This document shows positions 1 through 7,684 of a DNA stretch of 64,000 nucleotides, piece by piece. Source of the stretch: Candidatus Gastranaerophilales bacterium (lineage in GTDB: Bacteria; Cyanobacteriota; Vampirovibrionia; Gastranaerophilales; Gastranaerophilaceae); contig CALVAW010000001.1 of NCBI GenBank assembly GCA_944325655.1, positions 1-64,000 of the forward strand, in the 5' to 3' direction. Below the pieces are notes generated by a model. The model was not told the origin of the DNA. It worked only from the letters and a program-made list of their open reading frames with translations, and ran no database searches. Position 1 is the stretch's first letter. Each line of letters starts with the position of its first letter. Both the position numbers and the translations under genes were made by a program.

Positions 1-2
1 AG

Positions 3-35
3 AAGCGGATATTTTATCCGCTTTATTTTTATTTA
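3..35 (+). terminator. Intrinsic terminator of an upstream gene outside the window
   Basis: A perfect 9-bp stem (AAGCGGATA/TATCCGCTT) with a 3-nt loop is followed by a T-rich run on the plus strand. It would end transcription entering from the left, so a plus-strand gene probably lies just before the window. Confidence 0.75.
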
Positions 36-61
36 TAAAAAAATGGGATATTACTATCCCA
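36..61 (-). terminator. Intrinsic terminator of the first Gly-rich pilin-like gene
   Basis: Read on the minus strand, a 7-bp stem TGGGATA/TATCCCA with a 4-nt loop is followed by seven T residues. It lies about 30 nt after the stop codon of the pilin-like gene, directly after the 29-nt conserved element. Confidence 0.8.
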
Positions 62-89
62 AACCAAAACACAAAAAAATAATATGAAA
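61..89 (-). other. Conserved 29-bp 3'UTR element, copy 1
   Basis: These 29 bases are identical to 50587-50615. In both places they lie on the minus strand between the stop codon of a large Gly-rich pilin-like gene and its terminator hairpin. The coding-strand RNA begins with TTTCATATTATT and ends in TGTTTTGGTTT. The hairpins that follow differ in sequence, so identity stops sharply at the hairpin. Function unknown. An RNA-binding or small-RNA target site, or a trace of recent duplication, are possibilities. Confidence 0.7.
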
Positions 90-92
90 AAT

Positions 93-1907
93 TTATATAT
101 TGCCCCATTCAATTTTTACATATCCGGGGGCACCTTTTCCGCCATTATATCCGCTTCCGCCGCCACCGCCGCCGCAGCCGCCGTAACTTGTTGCGCTTCC
201 GCCTGTTCCGCTTGAACCTGAACCTGCAGTGCAATAATTAGCACCATTTATTGTCGTAATACCACCTGTAGTTCCTCTTGTAGATGATGTTGCAGAGCTT
301 CCAGCCGTTGAAAAACCGCTCATAGATATTGCTGTATTATTTTTTCCATTTGTTACCCTTGCAGCTCCTACTGCAGATCCTGCTGCTATTCCTCCGCCAC
401 CGCCTGCTGTTGAAGTTTGAAGCAAAATCGCACCGGAACTATTTTTAATCATGCTTTGACCTCCCTTAGAACCATTGGTGGAGCTTGTAATGACGCCCGC
501 AGAATTATATCCTAATGTTGCAACGCCACCTGCGCCACCTGCGCCAACAACAACAGTTAAATTACCAGTTGCACTAATTTTTTGTTTTGGTACAACTGCT
601 CCTGCAGCGCCTCCAGACCCTCCATTTCCAAAAGAAGCATATTTTAATTTTATAATTCCTTGTTTTCCTCTTATTCCAGTAGTTCCACCTTGACAATATG
701 AAGCACCAAAGTAACTTTCAACAGTACTATTTGCGGCATATGGTTTACCATTACTTCCGCTTATACCGTGTTGATCGCAACAGTAACCACCACCAGAGCC
801 ATTGATTGCCTTACCGCCAGCACCCCCGTTGCTTGTTCCTCCTCGTGTTCCGGCACCTCCCGAAGACATACAACCCCATGCAGCAGAAGAACCGCCACCA
901 CCGCCACCACCAACATAGGACATATTATTTGCCCATGGAGAAAGATATGTTCCGCCTCCGCCTTTACCAGGAGTACCATTAGCATGGGCAGGAACACCCT
1001 TTGCTCCTCCTGCTCCAATTGTTGCGGTAATACTTGATGAATTTGGCATTTGTAATATAACATCTTTAACAAATCCTCCTTTTCCGCCGGTTCCACCTTG
1101 GAGGTGAGTTCTTCCTGTGGTGCTTGAACCTCCTCCACCACCACCGCCACATAAGGATAAATTAAAATATTTACCTTTAAGCTCAGTAGGAATAACAAAA
1201 GTTGACGTACCAACAGTTGTAAGTGTTGTGGTTTTTTCCTTAACACTCCCTGCTCCGCCGCCTGAACCTCCCGCAACAAGAGTAGCAGTTATAGAGGTAC
1301 ATCCTTTAGGAACAGTAAAAGTAAATGTTCCTGCTGTAATAAATTCTTTGCTTCCCGGAGTACAAGTTGCTATACATTGTCTGTTTGAATTAAATGCATA
1401 ACCTGTTTTACAAGCACTGCATTGAGTAGCATTACAAGTAGCACAGTTTGGATCATATTGAGTGGAACATGCTATTGAATAACCGTCACTACTTATATAA
1501 TATCCTGAATTAGCTAAGAGACATTTTTCAGAATTACACGTTGTACATCCTGCTCCATATTTATTAGCACATGGCATAGTAGTTGATGTACCGTCACAAA
1601 AATATCCGGATCTACATGATGAACATGTTTTTTCTGCTGTAAGGTAATGAGTTGAAACACATTTTGTACATTCTTTAGAACATCTTATACAATTATCGCC
1701 AAACATATTGGCGCACATCATCTCCATAACTTGATCAGAATTACCCGAACCCCCGCCTGTTATTGTTACATTAGATTTTGTTAATCTTTTTGTTACAACG
1801 GGAGTGAAAGCTGCTGCTATACAACTTATTGTAATCAAACTAATCATAAGTTCGATTAGAGAGAAGGCGTTTAATTTTTTCATAAAAATATTATTTATTT
1901 GAAACAT
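93..1907 (-). CDS. Type IV pilin-like protein with Cys-rich and Gly-rich regions
   Basis: A 604-residue exported surface or pseudopilin protein. A class III (prepilin) signal is seen near residues 9-35: a short basic leader, then A-FSLIELMISL with the Glu at +5 and a long hydrophobic helix. Cleavage would fall after Ala rather than the usual Gly. Residues about 64-182 hold many CxxC units with GY(Y/F) spacing, resembling furin-type or protozoan surface-protein repeats. From about 190 the sequence has repeats of the form 'F.VP.G...I.ATL' followed by poly-Gly blocks, as in Gly-rich phage tail adhesins. The second Met (1883, MKKLNAF) is an equally likely start, since neither has a clear Shine-Dalgarno. 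The gene diverges from an XRE regulator and is homologous to 50619-52397, which lacks the Cys region. Assembly into a pilus is inferred. Confidence 0.8.
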   Translation of the reverse strand: MFQINNIFMKKLNAFSLIELMISLITISCIAAAFTPVVTKRLTKSNVTITGGGSGNSDQVMEMMCANMFGDNCIRCSKECTKCVSTHYLTAEKTCSSCRSGYFCDGTSTTMPCANKYGAGCTTCNSEKCLLANSGYYISSDGYSIACSTQYDPNCATCNATQCSACKTGYAFNSNRQCIATCTPGSKEFITAGTFTFTVPKGCTSITATLVAGGSGGGAGSVKEKTTTLTTVGTSTFVIPTELKGKYFNLSLCGGGGGGGSSTTGRTHLQGGTGGKGGFVKDVILQMPNSSSITATIGAGGAKGVPAHANGTPGKGGGGTYLSPWANNMSYVGGGGGGGSSAAWGCMSSGGAGTRGGTSNGGAGGKAINGSGGGYCCDQHGISGSNGKPYAANSTVESYFGASYCQGGTTGIRGKQGIIKLKYASFGNGGSGGAAGAVVPKQKISATGNLTVVVGAGGAGGVATLGYNSAGVITSSTNGSKGGQSMIKNSSGAILLQTSTAGGGGGIAAGSAVGAARVTNGKNNTAISMSGFSTAGSSATSSTRGTTGGITTINGANYCTAGSGSSGTGGSATSYGGCGGGGGGSGYNGGKGAPGYVKIEWGNI

Positions 1908-1989
1908 AATTATTTTAAATTTACCATATTAAATACAGAATATCAATATTTAAAATAGTAAATATATACTTTTTTATATCTTAATTACG

Positions 1990-2005
1990 GTTTATATAAT
2001 TAAAC
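1990..2005 (+). promoter_or_regulatory. -10 box inside a dyad, XRE promoter and possible operator
   Basis: A TATAAT hexamer at 1995-2000 is flanked exactly by the inverted pair GTTTA (1990-1994) and TAAAC (2001-2005). Transcription would start near 2007, giving a leader of about 28 nt carrying the AGAGG ribosome site. A repressor bound to this dyad would cover the -10. The short arms and AT-rich background make the operator reading tentative. Confidence 0.4.
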
Positions 2006-2035
2006 TATCTTATTATCCTCTTAAAAGAGGTGAAA

Positions 2036-2353
2036 ATGAACATAAAAAAAGACTTCGGTTCAAGAATAAAAGAACTCAGGAACAAAAAAGGAATAACTCA
2101 ATATCAACTGGCTGAAATGGTTGCAATAGACCCTAAACATATGAGCCACATAGAAACAGGAAGAAGCTTTCCTAAAGCGGACCTAATAGAAAAATTCGCA
2201 GCAGCTCTCAATGTTGAATATACGGAATTTTTTAAAACAGAACATCTTCAAAACAGAGAATATATAATTAATAAAATTAACTCAATACTTCGCAAAGCCT
2301 CTGATGAAGATTTAAGCATAATTTTAAAATTAATAATGTGTTTTATAAATTAA
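2036..2353 (+). CDS. XRE-family transcriptional regulator
   Basis: A 105-residue DNA-binding protein. An HTH_3/Cro-type domain covers about residues 5-62, with 'GITQYQLAEMV' as helices 1-2 and 'HMSHIETGRSFPKAD' around the recognition helix and following turn. A short helical tail may dimerise. The ATG at 2036 is preferred over the GTG at 2030 because AGAGG (2026-2030) sits 5 nt before it and would overlap the GTG. It is divergent from the Cys/Gly-rich pilin-like gene across about 130 bp and is inferred to repress itself and that gene. The broken regulator at 36557-36805 is a close relative with the same C-terminal layout. Confidence 0.85.
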   Translation: MNIKKDFGSRIKELRNKKGITQYQLAEMVAIDPKHMSHIETGRSFPKADLIEKFAAALNVEYTEFFKTEHLQNREYIINKINSILRKASDEDLSIILKLIMCFIN

Positions 2354-2375
2354 AAAGAGTCAAATGACTCTTTTT
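2352..2375. terminator. Bidirectional terminator between XRE gene and thrS
   Basis: AAAAAGAGTCA and TGACTCTTTTT form an 11-bp inverted repeat. It has a T run on the plus strand and an A run (T run on minus) on the other side. It can serve both converging genes and overlaps the last bases of each. Confidence 0.75.
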
Positions 2376-4152
2376 AATTTATTTCTTCTTTTCCTTTTGA
2401 ATTTATTTCATTTAACAATTTTTCGATGAAACCATCAATTGTCATTTCGCCAATTTGTCCGACACCGCGTTTTCTTATTGCAACTTTATTTGATTCAATT
2501 TCTTTATCACCGGCGACAAGAACATAAGGAACTTTTTTATTCTGTAAATAATCCCTTATTTTATAATTCATGGATTCTGATTTTTCTTCAAAAATTACAC
2601 GTATTCCATGACTGCGAAGCATATTATAAATTTTTTCCATATAATCATTATGCCTGTCTGCAATAGGGACCAAAGCAACCTGATGAGGAGCAAGCCAAGC
2701 AGGAAAAGCGCCGGCGTAATGCTCAATTAATATGCCGTGAAATCTTTCCATAGAACCAAAAATAACACGATGCAACATAACAGGAGTTTTTAAAACCCCA
2801 TCTTTATCCTGATATTTTATTTCGAATCTTTCAGGTAAATTGAAATCCAGCTGTATAGTAGCGCACTGCCACATTCTTCCTATAGCATCTTTAACTTTAA
2901 AATCAATTTTTGGACCGTAAAAAGCACCGTCACCTTCATTGATTTCATATTTCATGCCTCTTTTATCCATAGCTTCTTTTAATCCGGCTTCAGCTAAATC
3001 CCAATTTTTTAAATCACCTACAAAACTTTCGGGTCTTGTAGATAATTCAACTTCAAACTCCATATTAAAAATTTTCATGGTGTCTGAAACAAAATCAATG
3101 ATTGAATTAATTTCGTCAACCAGTTGTTCCGGCGTACAAAAAATATGAGCATCATCTTGAGTAAACCCCTGTACTCTTGTCAATCCTGATAAAGCTCCTG
3201 ATTTTTCTCTTCTATATACCGTACCCAACTCTGCCATTCTCAATGGTAAATCACGATATGAATGTCTTTGTGATTGATATATCAATATATGAAAAGGACA
3301 ATTCATGGGTTTAACAATATATTGTTCTTCAGAATCTTCTTCCTTTTGTATAAAGAACATATTTTCTTTGTAATGATCAATATGCCCTGAAAGCTCCCAC
3401 AATTTGGTTTTAGCTAATTGAGGGGTTTGAACGATTACATAGCCTCTTTTTCTGTGTTCACTTCTCCAATAATTTTCTATTTCTTCTCGGACAGTATATA
3501 AATTGGGATGCCACAACACAAGTCCGCCGCCAATTTCATCTCTGACAGAGAATAAATCCAACTGTGCACCAAGTTTTCTGTGGTCACGTCTTTTTGCTTC
3601 TTCAATTTGTTTTATGTAATTATCCAATTCTTCTTTTGTTAAAAAAGCAGTCGCATAAATTCTTTGAAGCATTTTGTTTTTTTCATTGCCTCTCCAATAC
3701 GCACCTGCGACAGACATAAGTTTAAAAGCTTTAATTTCTTTTGTTGATTCAATGTGAGGACCTGAACATAAATCATTAAATAATACTTTTCCGTCTTTAT
3801 CTTTTGTTAAATACAAAGTCGGATTATCATTTTTATGTTCTTCCAATAACTCTGCTTTATATATTTCACCTTGTTGTTTAAATTCTGCAATTTGTTTTTC
3901 GACGTCCGGAATAACATATTTTTCAAAAGTCAAATTTTGAGCAATCAATTTCTTCATTACTTTTTCAATTTCTTTCAAATCCTCATCAGATAATGTCACT
4001 CCTTCAATATCAAAATCGTAATAAAAACCATTTTCAATTGCTGGACCGATTGCAAGCTTTGCCTTAGGATATAATTGCTGAACAGCTTGTGCCATTATGT
4101 GAGAACATGAATGTCTTAAAGTATGTAATTTTTCATCAATATGCTTTTCCAT
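2374..4152 (-). CDS. thrS: Threonyl-tRNA synthetase without TGS domain
   Basis: Charges tRNA-Thr in the cytoplasm. The 592 residues begin directly with the second editing-type domain ('LRHSCSHIMAQAV', HxxxH). Then come the class II core with 'MNCPFH' (zinc-binding Cys), motif 2 'TVYRREKSGALSGL' and motif 3 'FGSMERFHGILIEHY', and the C-terminal anticodon-binding domain. Most bacterial ThrRS are about 640 residues with an N-terminal TGS domain of about 60 residues; that domain is absent, and no upstream in-frame extension is visible. The start is supported by AAGGAAG 6 nt upstream. It seems to be transcribed alone. Confidence 0.97.
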   Translation of the reverse strand: MEKHIDEKLHTLRHSCSHIMAQAVQQLYPKAKLAIGPAIENGFYYDFDIEGVTLSDEDLKEIEKVMKKLIAQNLTFEKYVIPDVEKQIAEFKQQGEIYKAELLEEHKNDNPTLYLTKDKDGKVLFNDLCSGPHIESTKEIKAFKLMSVAGAYWRGNEKNKMLQRIYATAFLTKEELDNYIKQIEEAKRRDHRKLGAQLDLFSVRDEIGGGLVLWHPNLYTVREEIENYWRSEHRKRGYVIVQTPQLAKTKLWELSGHIDHYKENMFFIQKEEDSEEQYIVKPMNCPFHILIYQSQRHSYRDLPLRMAELGTVYRREKSGALSGLTRVQGFTQDDAHIFCTPEQLVDEINSIIDFVSDTMKIFNMEFEVELSTRPESFVGDLKNWDLAEAGLKEAMDKRGMKYEINEGDGAFYGPKIDFKVKDAIGRMWQCATIQLDFNLPERFEIKYQDKDGVLKTPVMLHRVIFGSMERFHGILIEHYAGAFPAWLAPHQVALVPIADRHNDYMEKIYNMLRSHGIRVIFEEKSESMNYKIRDYLQNKKVPYVLVAGDKEIESNKVAIRKRGVGQIGEMTIDGFIEKLLNEINSKGKEEIN

Positions 4153-4225
4153 TGAAACTTCCTTTATAAATGTATTTTAATTTAATTCTAGCACGAAACA
4201 ATATCAAGTAAATTTATATATTTTA

Positions 4226-5314
4226 TTATTTTATCTTTTCTGTAATTAAATCCGTTATTTCATAAGTAGTACAAAGCGTGCTGTCTTTTTCCATAATATC
4301 CTTTGTTCTGTACCCTTCTTTTAAAACATCACGAACAGCATGATATATACAATCCGAAGCTAAAGCATTATCAAAAGAATAATCTAACATCATAGCAACA
4401 GAAAGAATTGTAGCAATGGGATTAACAATATTTCTTCCGGCTAAATCCGGAGCGGAACCATGAATCGGTTCATACATATAAGGCGTATTTCCATCTGATA
4501 ATGAAGCTGAAGGAAGCATTCCCAAAGAACCGCATATTGTTGAAGCTTCATCAGACAAAATATCTCCAAATATATTGCCGGTTAAAATTACATCAAATTG
4601 ATTAGGATTTTGAATTAGCTGCATGGCAGCATTATCAACATACATGTAAGATAATTCGACATCATTATATTCTTTTGAAACCTCTGATGTAATTTCACGA
4701 AACAATCTTGAAACATCCAATACGTTTGCTTTATCAACACAACATACTCTTTTATTCCGCTTTTGAGCTGATTTAAAAGCAACATGTGCAATTCTTCTTA
4801 TTTCATCTTCATCGTAAATCATATTATTAAAACCAACTTTTATATTTCTGTTATCAAGAGTTTTTTTTGTAATTATTCCCCTCGGTTCTCCGAAATATAC
4901 ATCACCCGTAAGCTCCCTTACTATCATTATATCTGTGTTTTTAGCAATTTCAGATTTTAATGGAGATGAAAATAATAACTCATCAAACACTTTCACAGGT
5001 CTTAAATTAGCAAAAAGATTTAATTTTTTTCTTATACCCAATAAAGCTTTCTCAGGTCTTAATTCCGGAGCAAGTGCATCATATCTCCAATCACCGACAG
5101 CACCAAGCAAAACCGCATCCGATTTTAAACAAGCTTCTATTGTTTTTTCGGGCAAAGGAACGCCAAATTCGTCATAAGCTCTGCCGCCAATCGAAACATA
5201 ATCATAGTTAAAAGTAATATTGTAAACTTTTGATATTTTATCCAATACTTTTATTGCACAAGTCAAAATTTCTTGTGAAACACCGTCACCCATTAAAACA
5301 GCAATATTTTTCAT
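4226..5314 (-). CDS. leuB: 3-isopropylmalate dehydrogenase
   Basis: NAD-dependent oxidative decarboxylation of 3-isopropylmalate to 2-oxoisocaproate in leucine synthesis. The 362-residue length is normal. Visible signatures are the substrate region '[14 protein letters not shown]', '[12 protein letters not shown]' (Mg-binding Asp residues) and '[18 protein letters not shown]' for nucleotide binding. It starts 3 nt after leuD ends, so the two form an operon. No leuA or leuC is in the window; they must lie elsewhere if the pathway is complete. Confidence 0.97.
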   Translation of the reverse strand: MKNIAVLMGDGVSQEILTCAIKVLDKISKVYNITFNYDYVSIGGRAYDEFGVPLPEKTIEACLKSDAVLLGAVGDWRYDALAPELRPEKALLGIRKKLNLFANLRPVKVFDELLFSSPLKSEIAKNTDIMIVRELTGDVYFGEPRGIITKKTLDNRNIKVGFNNMIYDEDEIRRIAHVAFKSAQKRNKRVCCVDKANVLDVSRLFREITSEVSKEYNDVELSYMYVDNAAMQLIQNPNQFDVILTGNIFGDILSDEASTICGSLGMLPSASLSDGNTPYMYEPIHGSAPDLAGRNIVNPIATILSVAMMLDYSFDNALASDCIYHAVRDVLKEGYRTKDIMEKDSTLCTTYEITDLITEKIK

Positions 5315-5317
5315 CTT

Positions 5318-5797
5318 CTATAATCCCAATTTTCTTTTTGTATATTCAACTAACCCGCCCGCATTAACCAAATTTCTTATTTCCGAAGGATAAGGAACAA
5401 ATGAATATTCATCTCCTTTTGTTCTGTTATAAAGTATTCCTTTATTCAAATCGAATTCAATAACATCATCCTTATTAACATTATTTTGAATTTCACTATT
5501 TTCAATTATAACAAGGCCGATGTTTATTGCATTTCTGTAAAATATTCTTGCGAAGGACTTAGCTATGACTGCTTTTATCCCGCATGTTTTAATTGCAAGA
5601 GGAGCATGTTCTCTTGAAGAACCGCAGCCAAAATTTTCACCGGAAACAATAATATCTCCCGACTTAACATTTTTTGAGAAACTGCTGTCAATATCTTCCA
5701 TACAATGTTTTGAAAGCTCAACAGCATCTTTCGTATTGAGATATCTGGCCGGAATAATTACGTCAGTATCTACATTATCGCCATAAATCCAAATCAT
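5318..5797 (-). CDS. leuD: 3-isopropylmalate dehydratase small subunit
   Basis: Small (swivel-domain) subunit of isopropylmalate isomerase, which needs the Fe-S large subunit LeuC. The 159-residue length matches the short archaeal/clostridial LeuD type rather than the ~200-residue enterobacterial form. Motifs are 'DNVDTDVIIPARYL' at the N-terminus and 'GENFGCGSSREHAP' in the active-site loop. AAAGGTG precedes the start. It is the first gene of leuD-leuB. The usual neighbour leuC is missing upstream, where a divergent DUF2582 gene sits instead. Confidence 0.95.
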   Translation of the reverse strand: MIWIYGDNVDTDVIIPARYLNTKDAVELSKHCMEDIDSSFSKNVKSGDIIVSGENFGCGSSREHAPLAIKTCGIKAVIAKSFARIFYRNAINIGLVIIENSEIQNNVNKDDVIEFDLNKGILYNRTKGDEYSFVPYPSEIRNLVNAGGLVEYTKRKLGL

Positions 5798-5868
5798 TTT
5801 TCACCTTTTTTCATCCATTTAAACTATATACAATCAATATATTATAAATTAATATAAATATGCAAACA

Positions 5869-5909
5869 GGAATTTGAAAACAAATTCAAACAGTAGTAAC
5901 TTGTATACA
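5869..5909 (+). promoter_or_regulatory. Two short palindromes upstream of the DUF2582 gene
   Basis: GAATTTG-AAAA-CAAATTC (5869-5886) and the 10-bp palindrome TTGTATACAA (5900-5909) lie in the leuD/DUF2582 divergent gap, 24-64 nt before the winged-helix gene. They could be operator sites or leader structure. No consensus is known to me for them. Confidence 0.3.
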
Positions 5910-5932
5910 AAGCATTAAAAAGGAGTACAACA

Positions 5933-6130
5933 ATGCAAGAAACAATTATCGAAACAGCTGGAAAAATCTGGGAATACCTAAATGAAAACGGCGAAGTAAC
6001 AACTAAAAAAATGAACAAAGATCTTGGTTTAAATGAAAACTTCGCAAGCCTTGGTTTAGGTTGGTTAGCTCGTGAAGACAAAGTTAACTTCGCTAAAAAA
6101 GGTTCTTACACAAAAATTAGCTTAAGATAG
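5933..6130 (+). CDS. Small winged-helix protein (DUF2582 type)
   Basis: A 65-residue protein matching the DUF2582 winged helix-turn-helix family as I recall it. It has an N-terminal helix 'IIETAGKIWEYLNENGE', a helix pair 'TKKMNKDLGLNENFASLGLGWLARE' and a C-terminal beta wing 'KVNFAKKGSYTKISL'. The fold is DNA-binding-like, but family members are uncharacterised. AAGGAG 7 nt before the ATG gives a firm start. It is monocistronic, with a strong terminator directly after it. Confidence 0.85.
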   Translation: MQETIIETAGKIWEYLNENGEVTTKKMNKDLGLNENFASLGLGWLAREDKVNFAKKGSYTKISLR

Positions 6131-6150
6131 TTAAAAGTTTAATTTTTAAA

Positions 6151-6192
6151 AAGAAGTCCTCGTCAAAATGTTGACAAGGGCTTCTTTTTTTT
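6151..6192 (+). terminator. Intrinsic terminator after the DUF2582 gene
   Basis: A long, slightly interrupted stem (AAGAAG...GTCAA / TTGAC...CTTCTT) is followed by a T run on the plus strand. It isolates the small winged-helix gene from the rpmF-fab operon. Confidence 0.85.
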
Positions 6193-6222
6193 AGACAATA
6201 AAAAAGTATCGACAAACATAGT

Positions 6223-6228
6223 TATAAT
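6223..6228 (+). promoter_or_regulatory. -10 box of the rpmF-plsX-fabD-fabG operon
   Basis: A perfect TATAAT 29 nt before the rpmF start gives a leader of about 23 nt that includes the AAAGGAAA ribosome site. No good -35 is visible at 16-18 nt upstream. Confidence 0.45.
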
Positions 6229-6257
6229 ATTTAATAAAATAAGAAAAGGAAATAAAA

Positions 6258-6599
6258 ATGGCTACACCAAAGAAAAGAACAGGAAAAGCAAGTCAGGCAA
6301 CAAGAAGAGCAAACTGGAAAGGAAGAGTTCCTGCTACCACAACTTGTCCTAATTGCAAAGCAACAGTTTTAACTCATACTGTTTGCCCCGAGTGCGGATA
6401 TTATAAAAACGGTTTTGCTTCAAAAAAAGCGAAAGCAACATCTGAAGTTAAAGCAGAACCTGTAGCAGAAAAAGTTGAAACTCCGGTTGAAGAAAAGAAA
6501 GAAGAAGTTAAAAAAACAAGAAAACCGAGAGCAAAAAAAACTGAAACTACAACTGAAAAAAAAGTTGAAGAAACAAGCGAAGAAAAAAAAGCTGAATAA
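6258..6599 (+). CDS. rpmF: 50S ribosomal protein L32 with long charged tail
   Basis: Residues 1-57 are a standard bL32: basic start 'MATPKKRTGKASQATRRANW', then a zinc-binding pair CPNCK and CPECG with 'GYYKNG'. Residues about 58-113 are an added low-complexity tail rich in Glu, Lys, Val and Thr. That nearly doubles the usual ~60-residue length. The tail is probably disordered and solvent exposed. rpmF-plsX adjacency is a classic arrangement linking ribosome and lipid synthesis. plsX starts 23 nt downstream. Confidence 0.95.
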   Translation: MATPKKRTGKASQATRRANWKGRVPATTTCPNCKATVLTHTVCPECGYYKNGFASKKAKATSEVKAEPVAEKVETPVEEKKEEVKKTRKPRAKKTETTTEKKVEETSEEKKAE

Positions 6600-6622
6600 A
6601 TAATGGTATTAAGGAATTCAAT

Positions 6623-7672
6623 ATGACGAGAATTGCTGTTGATGCAATGGGGGGAGATTACGCTCCTGATGAAATAGTTAAGGGTGCTGTTTGGGCTGCT
6701 CAAGATTACAATGTTCCCATTGAACTTATAGGAAAAATAGATGAAATCCAAAGAATACTTGATGAAATATCAAAAAAAGGTATTCGTTCAACCCGAGGCG
6801 GATATTTTATAAAAAAAATTAAAGTTGATTTATCAAAACTTGATATCAAATTAACTCAAGCGGATGAAGTAATTGAAATGGGCGAAGCCCCCGGGACTGC
6901 TATTAGAAAAAAGAAGAATGCTTCAATAGTTTTAGCGGTTGATGCAGTCGCAAAAGGAAGCTCGGATGCAGTTGTTGCCGCAGGCTCAACCGGAGCTGCG
7001 ATGGCTGCTTCACTTTTCGGATTAGGAAGATTAAGAGGAATTGAAAGACCTGCAATTGCAGCCACTCTGCCCACAATGAAAGAGCCTGTTATCTTAATAG
7101 ATGCGGGCGCAAACAGCTCTTGCACTCCCGAAATGTTATTCCAATTCGCTACAATGGGAGCAACGTTTGTTAAAAACGTATACAACAGAAAAAACCCAAG
7201 AATTGGAGTTTTAAATATCGGCGAAGAAGAAGAAAAAGGAAATCAACTGGTTAAAGATACATATAAACTTCTGAAAGAAAACACCATAGGACTAAATTTC
7301 ATTGGCAATGTGGAAGGAAAAGAACTTTTTCAAGGTAACGTTGATATAATTGTGTGCGAAGGTTTTGTCGGAAATGTAGCCTTAAAAACAATCGAAGGTT
7401 CGGCTATGATGTTATTCAAGCTAATTCAACAAGAATTCACTAGTGATATAATTTCAATGATTGTAGGACTTCTCGCAAAACCTTTCATGAGAAGAATATA
7501 CAAACGCATAAACTACGAAGAATTCGGCGGAGCTCTTCTTTTGGGCGTTAAAGGAATAACCGTAATATCACATGGCAGAAGTTCATCATACGCCATTAAA
7601 AATGCGGTTCGCGTTGCAAAAGAAGCAGTAGAAGCTGACGTAAACAAAAAAATTGCAGAATTAATAAGTTAA
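6623..7672 (+). CDS. plsX: Phosphate acyltransferase PlsX
   Basis: Makes acyl-phosphate from acyl-ACP, the first step of phosphatidic acid synthesis with PlsY/PlsC. The 349 residues show 'IAVDAMGGDYAPDEIVKGAV' at the start, 'GAPGTAIRKKKNASI'-like active-site segment, 'AAGSTGAAMA', 'LIDAGANSSC' and 'EGFVGNVALKTIEG'. It is slightly longer than the usual ~330, with a small charged insertion near residues 50-70. It is followed by fabD 12 nt downstream; fabH, often between plsX and fabD, is absent here. Confidence 0.96.
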   Translation: MTRIAVDAMGGDYAPDEIVKGAVWAAQDYNVPIELIGKIDEIQRILDEISKKGIRSTRGGYFIKKIKVDLSKLDIKLTQADEVIEMGEAPGTAIRKKKNASIVLAVDAVAKGSSDAVVAAGSTGAAMAASLFGLGRLRGIERPAIAATLPTMKEPVILIDAGANSSCTPEMLFQFATMGATFVKNVYNRKNPRIGVLNIGEEEEKGNQLVKDTYKLLKENTIGLNFIGNVEGKELFQGNVDIIVCEGFVGNVALKTIEGSAMMLFKLIQQEFTSDIISMIVGLLAKPFMRRIYKRINYEEFGGALLLGVKGITVISHGRSSSYAIKNAVRVAKEAVEADVNKKIAELIS

Positions 7673-7684
7673 AAAGGGGAGAAA

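Noticed and set aside
761-1279. A 172-codon frame in a different minus frame inside the pilin gene
   Set aside because: Composition (Glu/Val/Leu-rich from shifted GGx codons) and lack of a ribosome site mark it as a frame shadow.
475-1401. Several open frames opposite the first Gly-rich pilin gene
   Set aside because: They are Pro/Ala-rich antisense shadows of GGx codons, without ribosome sites.
5842-6081. A 79-codon minus-strand frame over the DUF2582 gene
   Set aside because: The plus-strand gene has a strong ribosome site, a recognisable domain and a terminator; the minus frame has none of these.
6401-6751. Minus frame over rpmF/plsX
   Set aside because: Antisense of the charged L32 tail and PlsX start; both plus-strand genes are certain.
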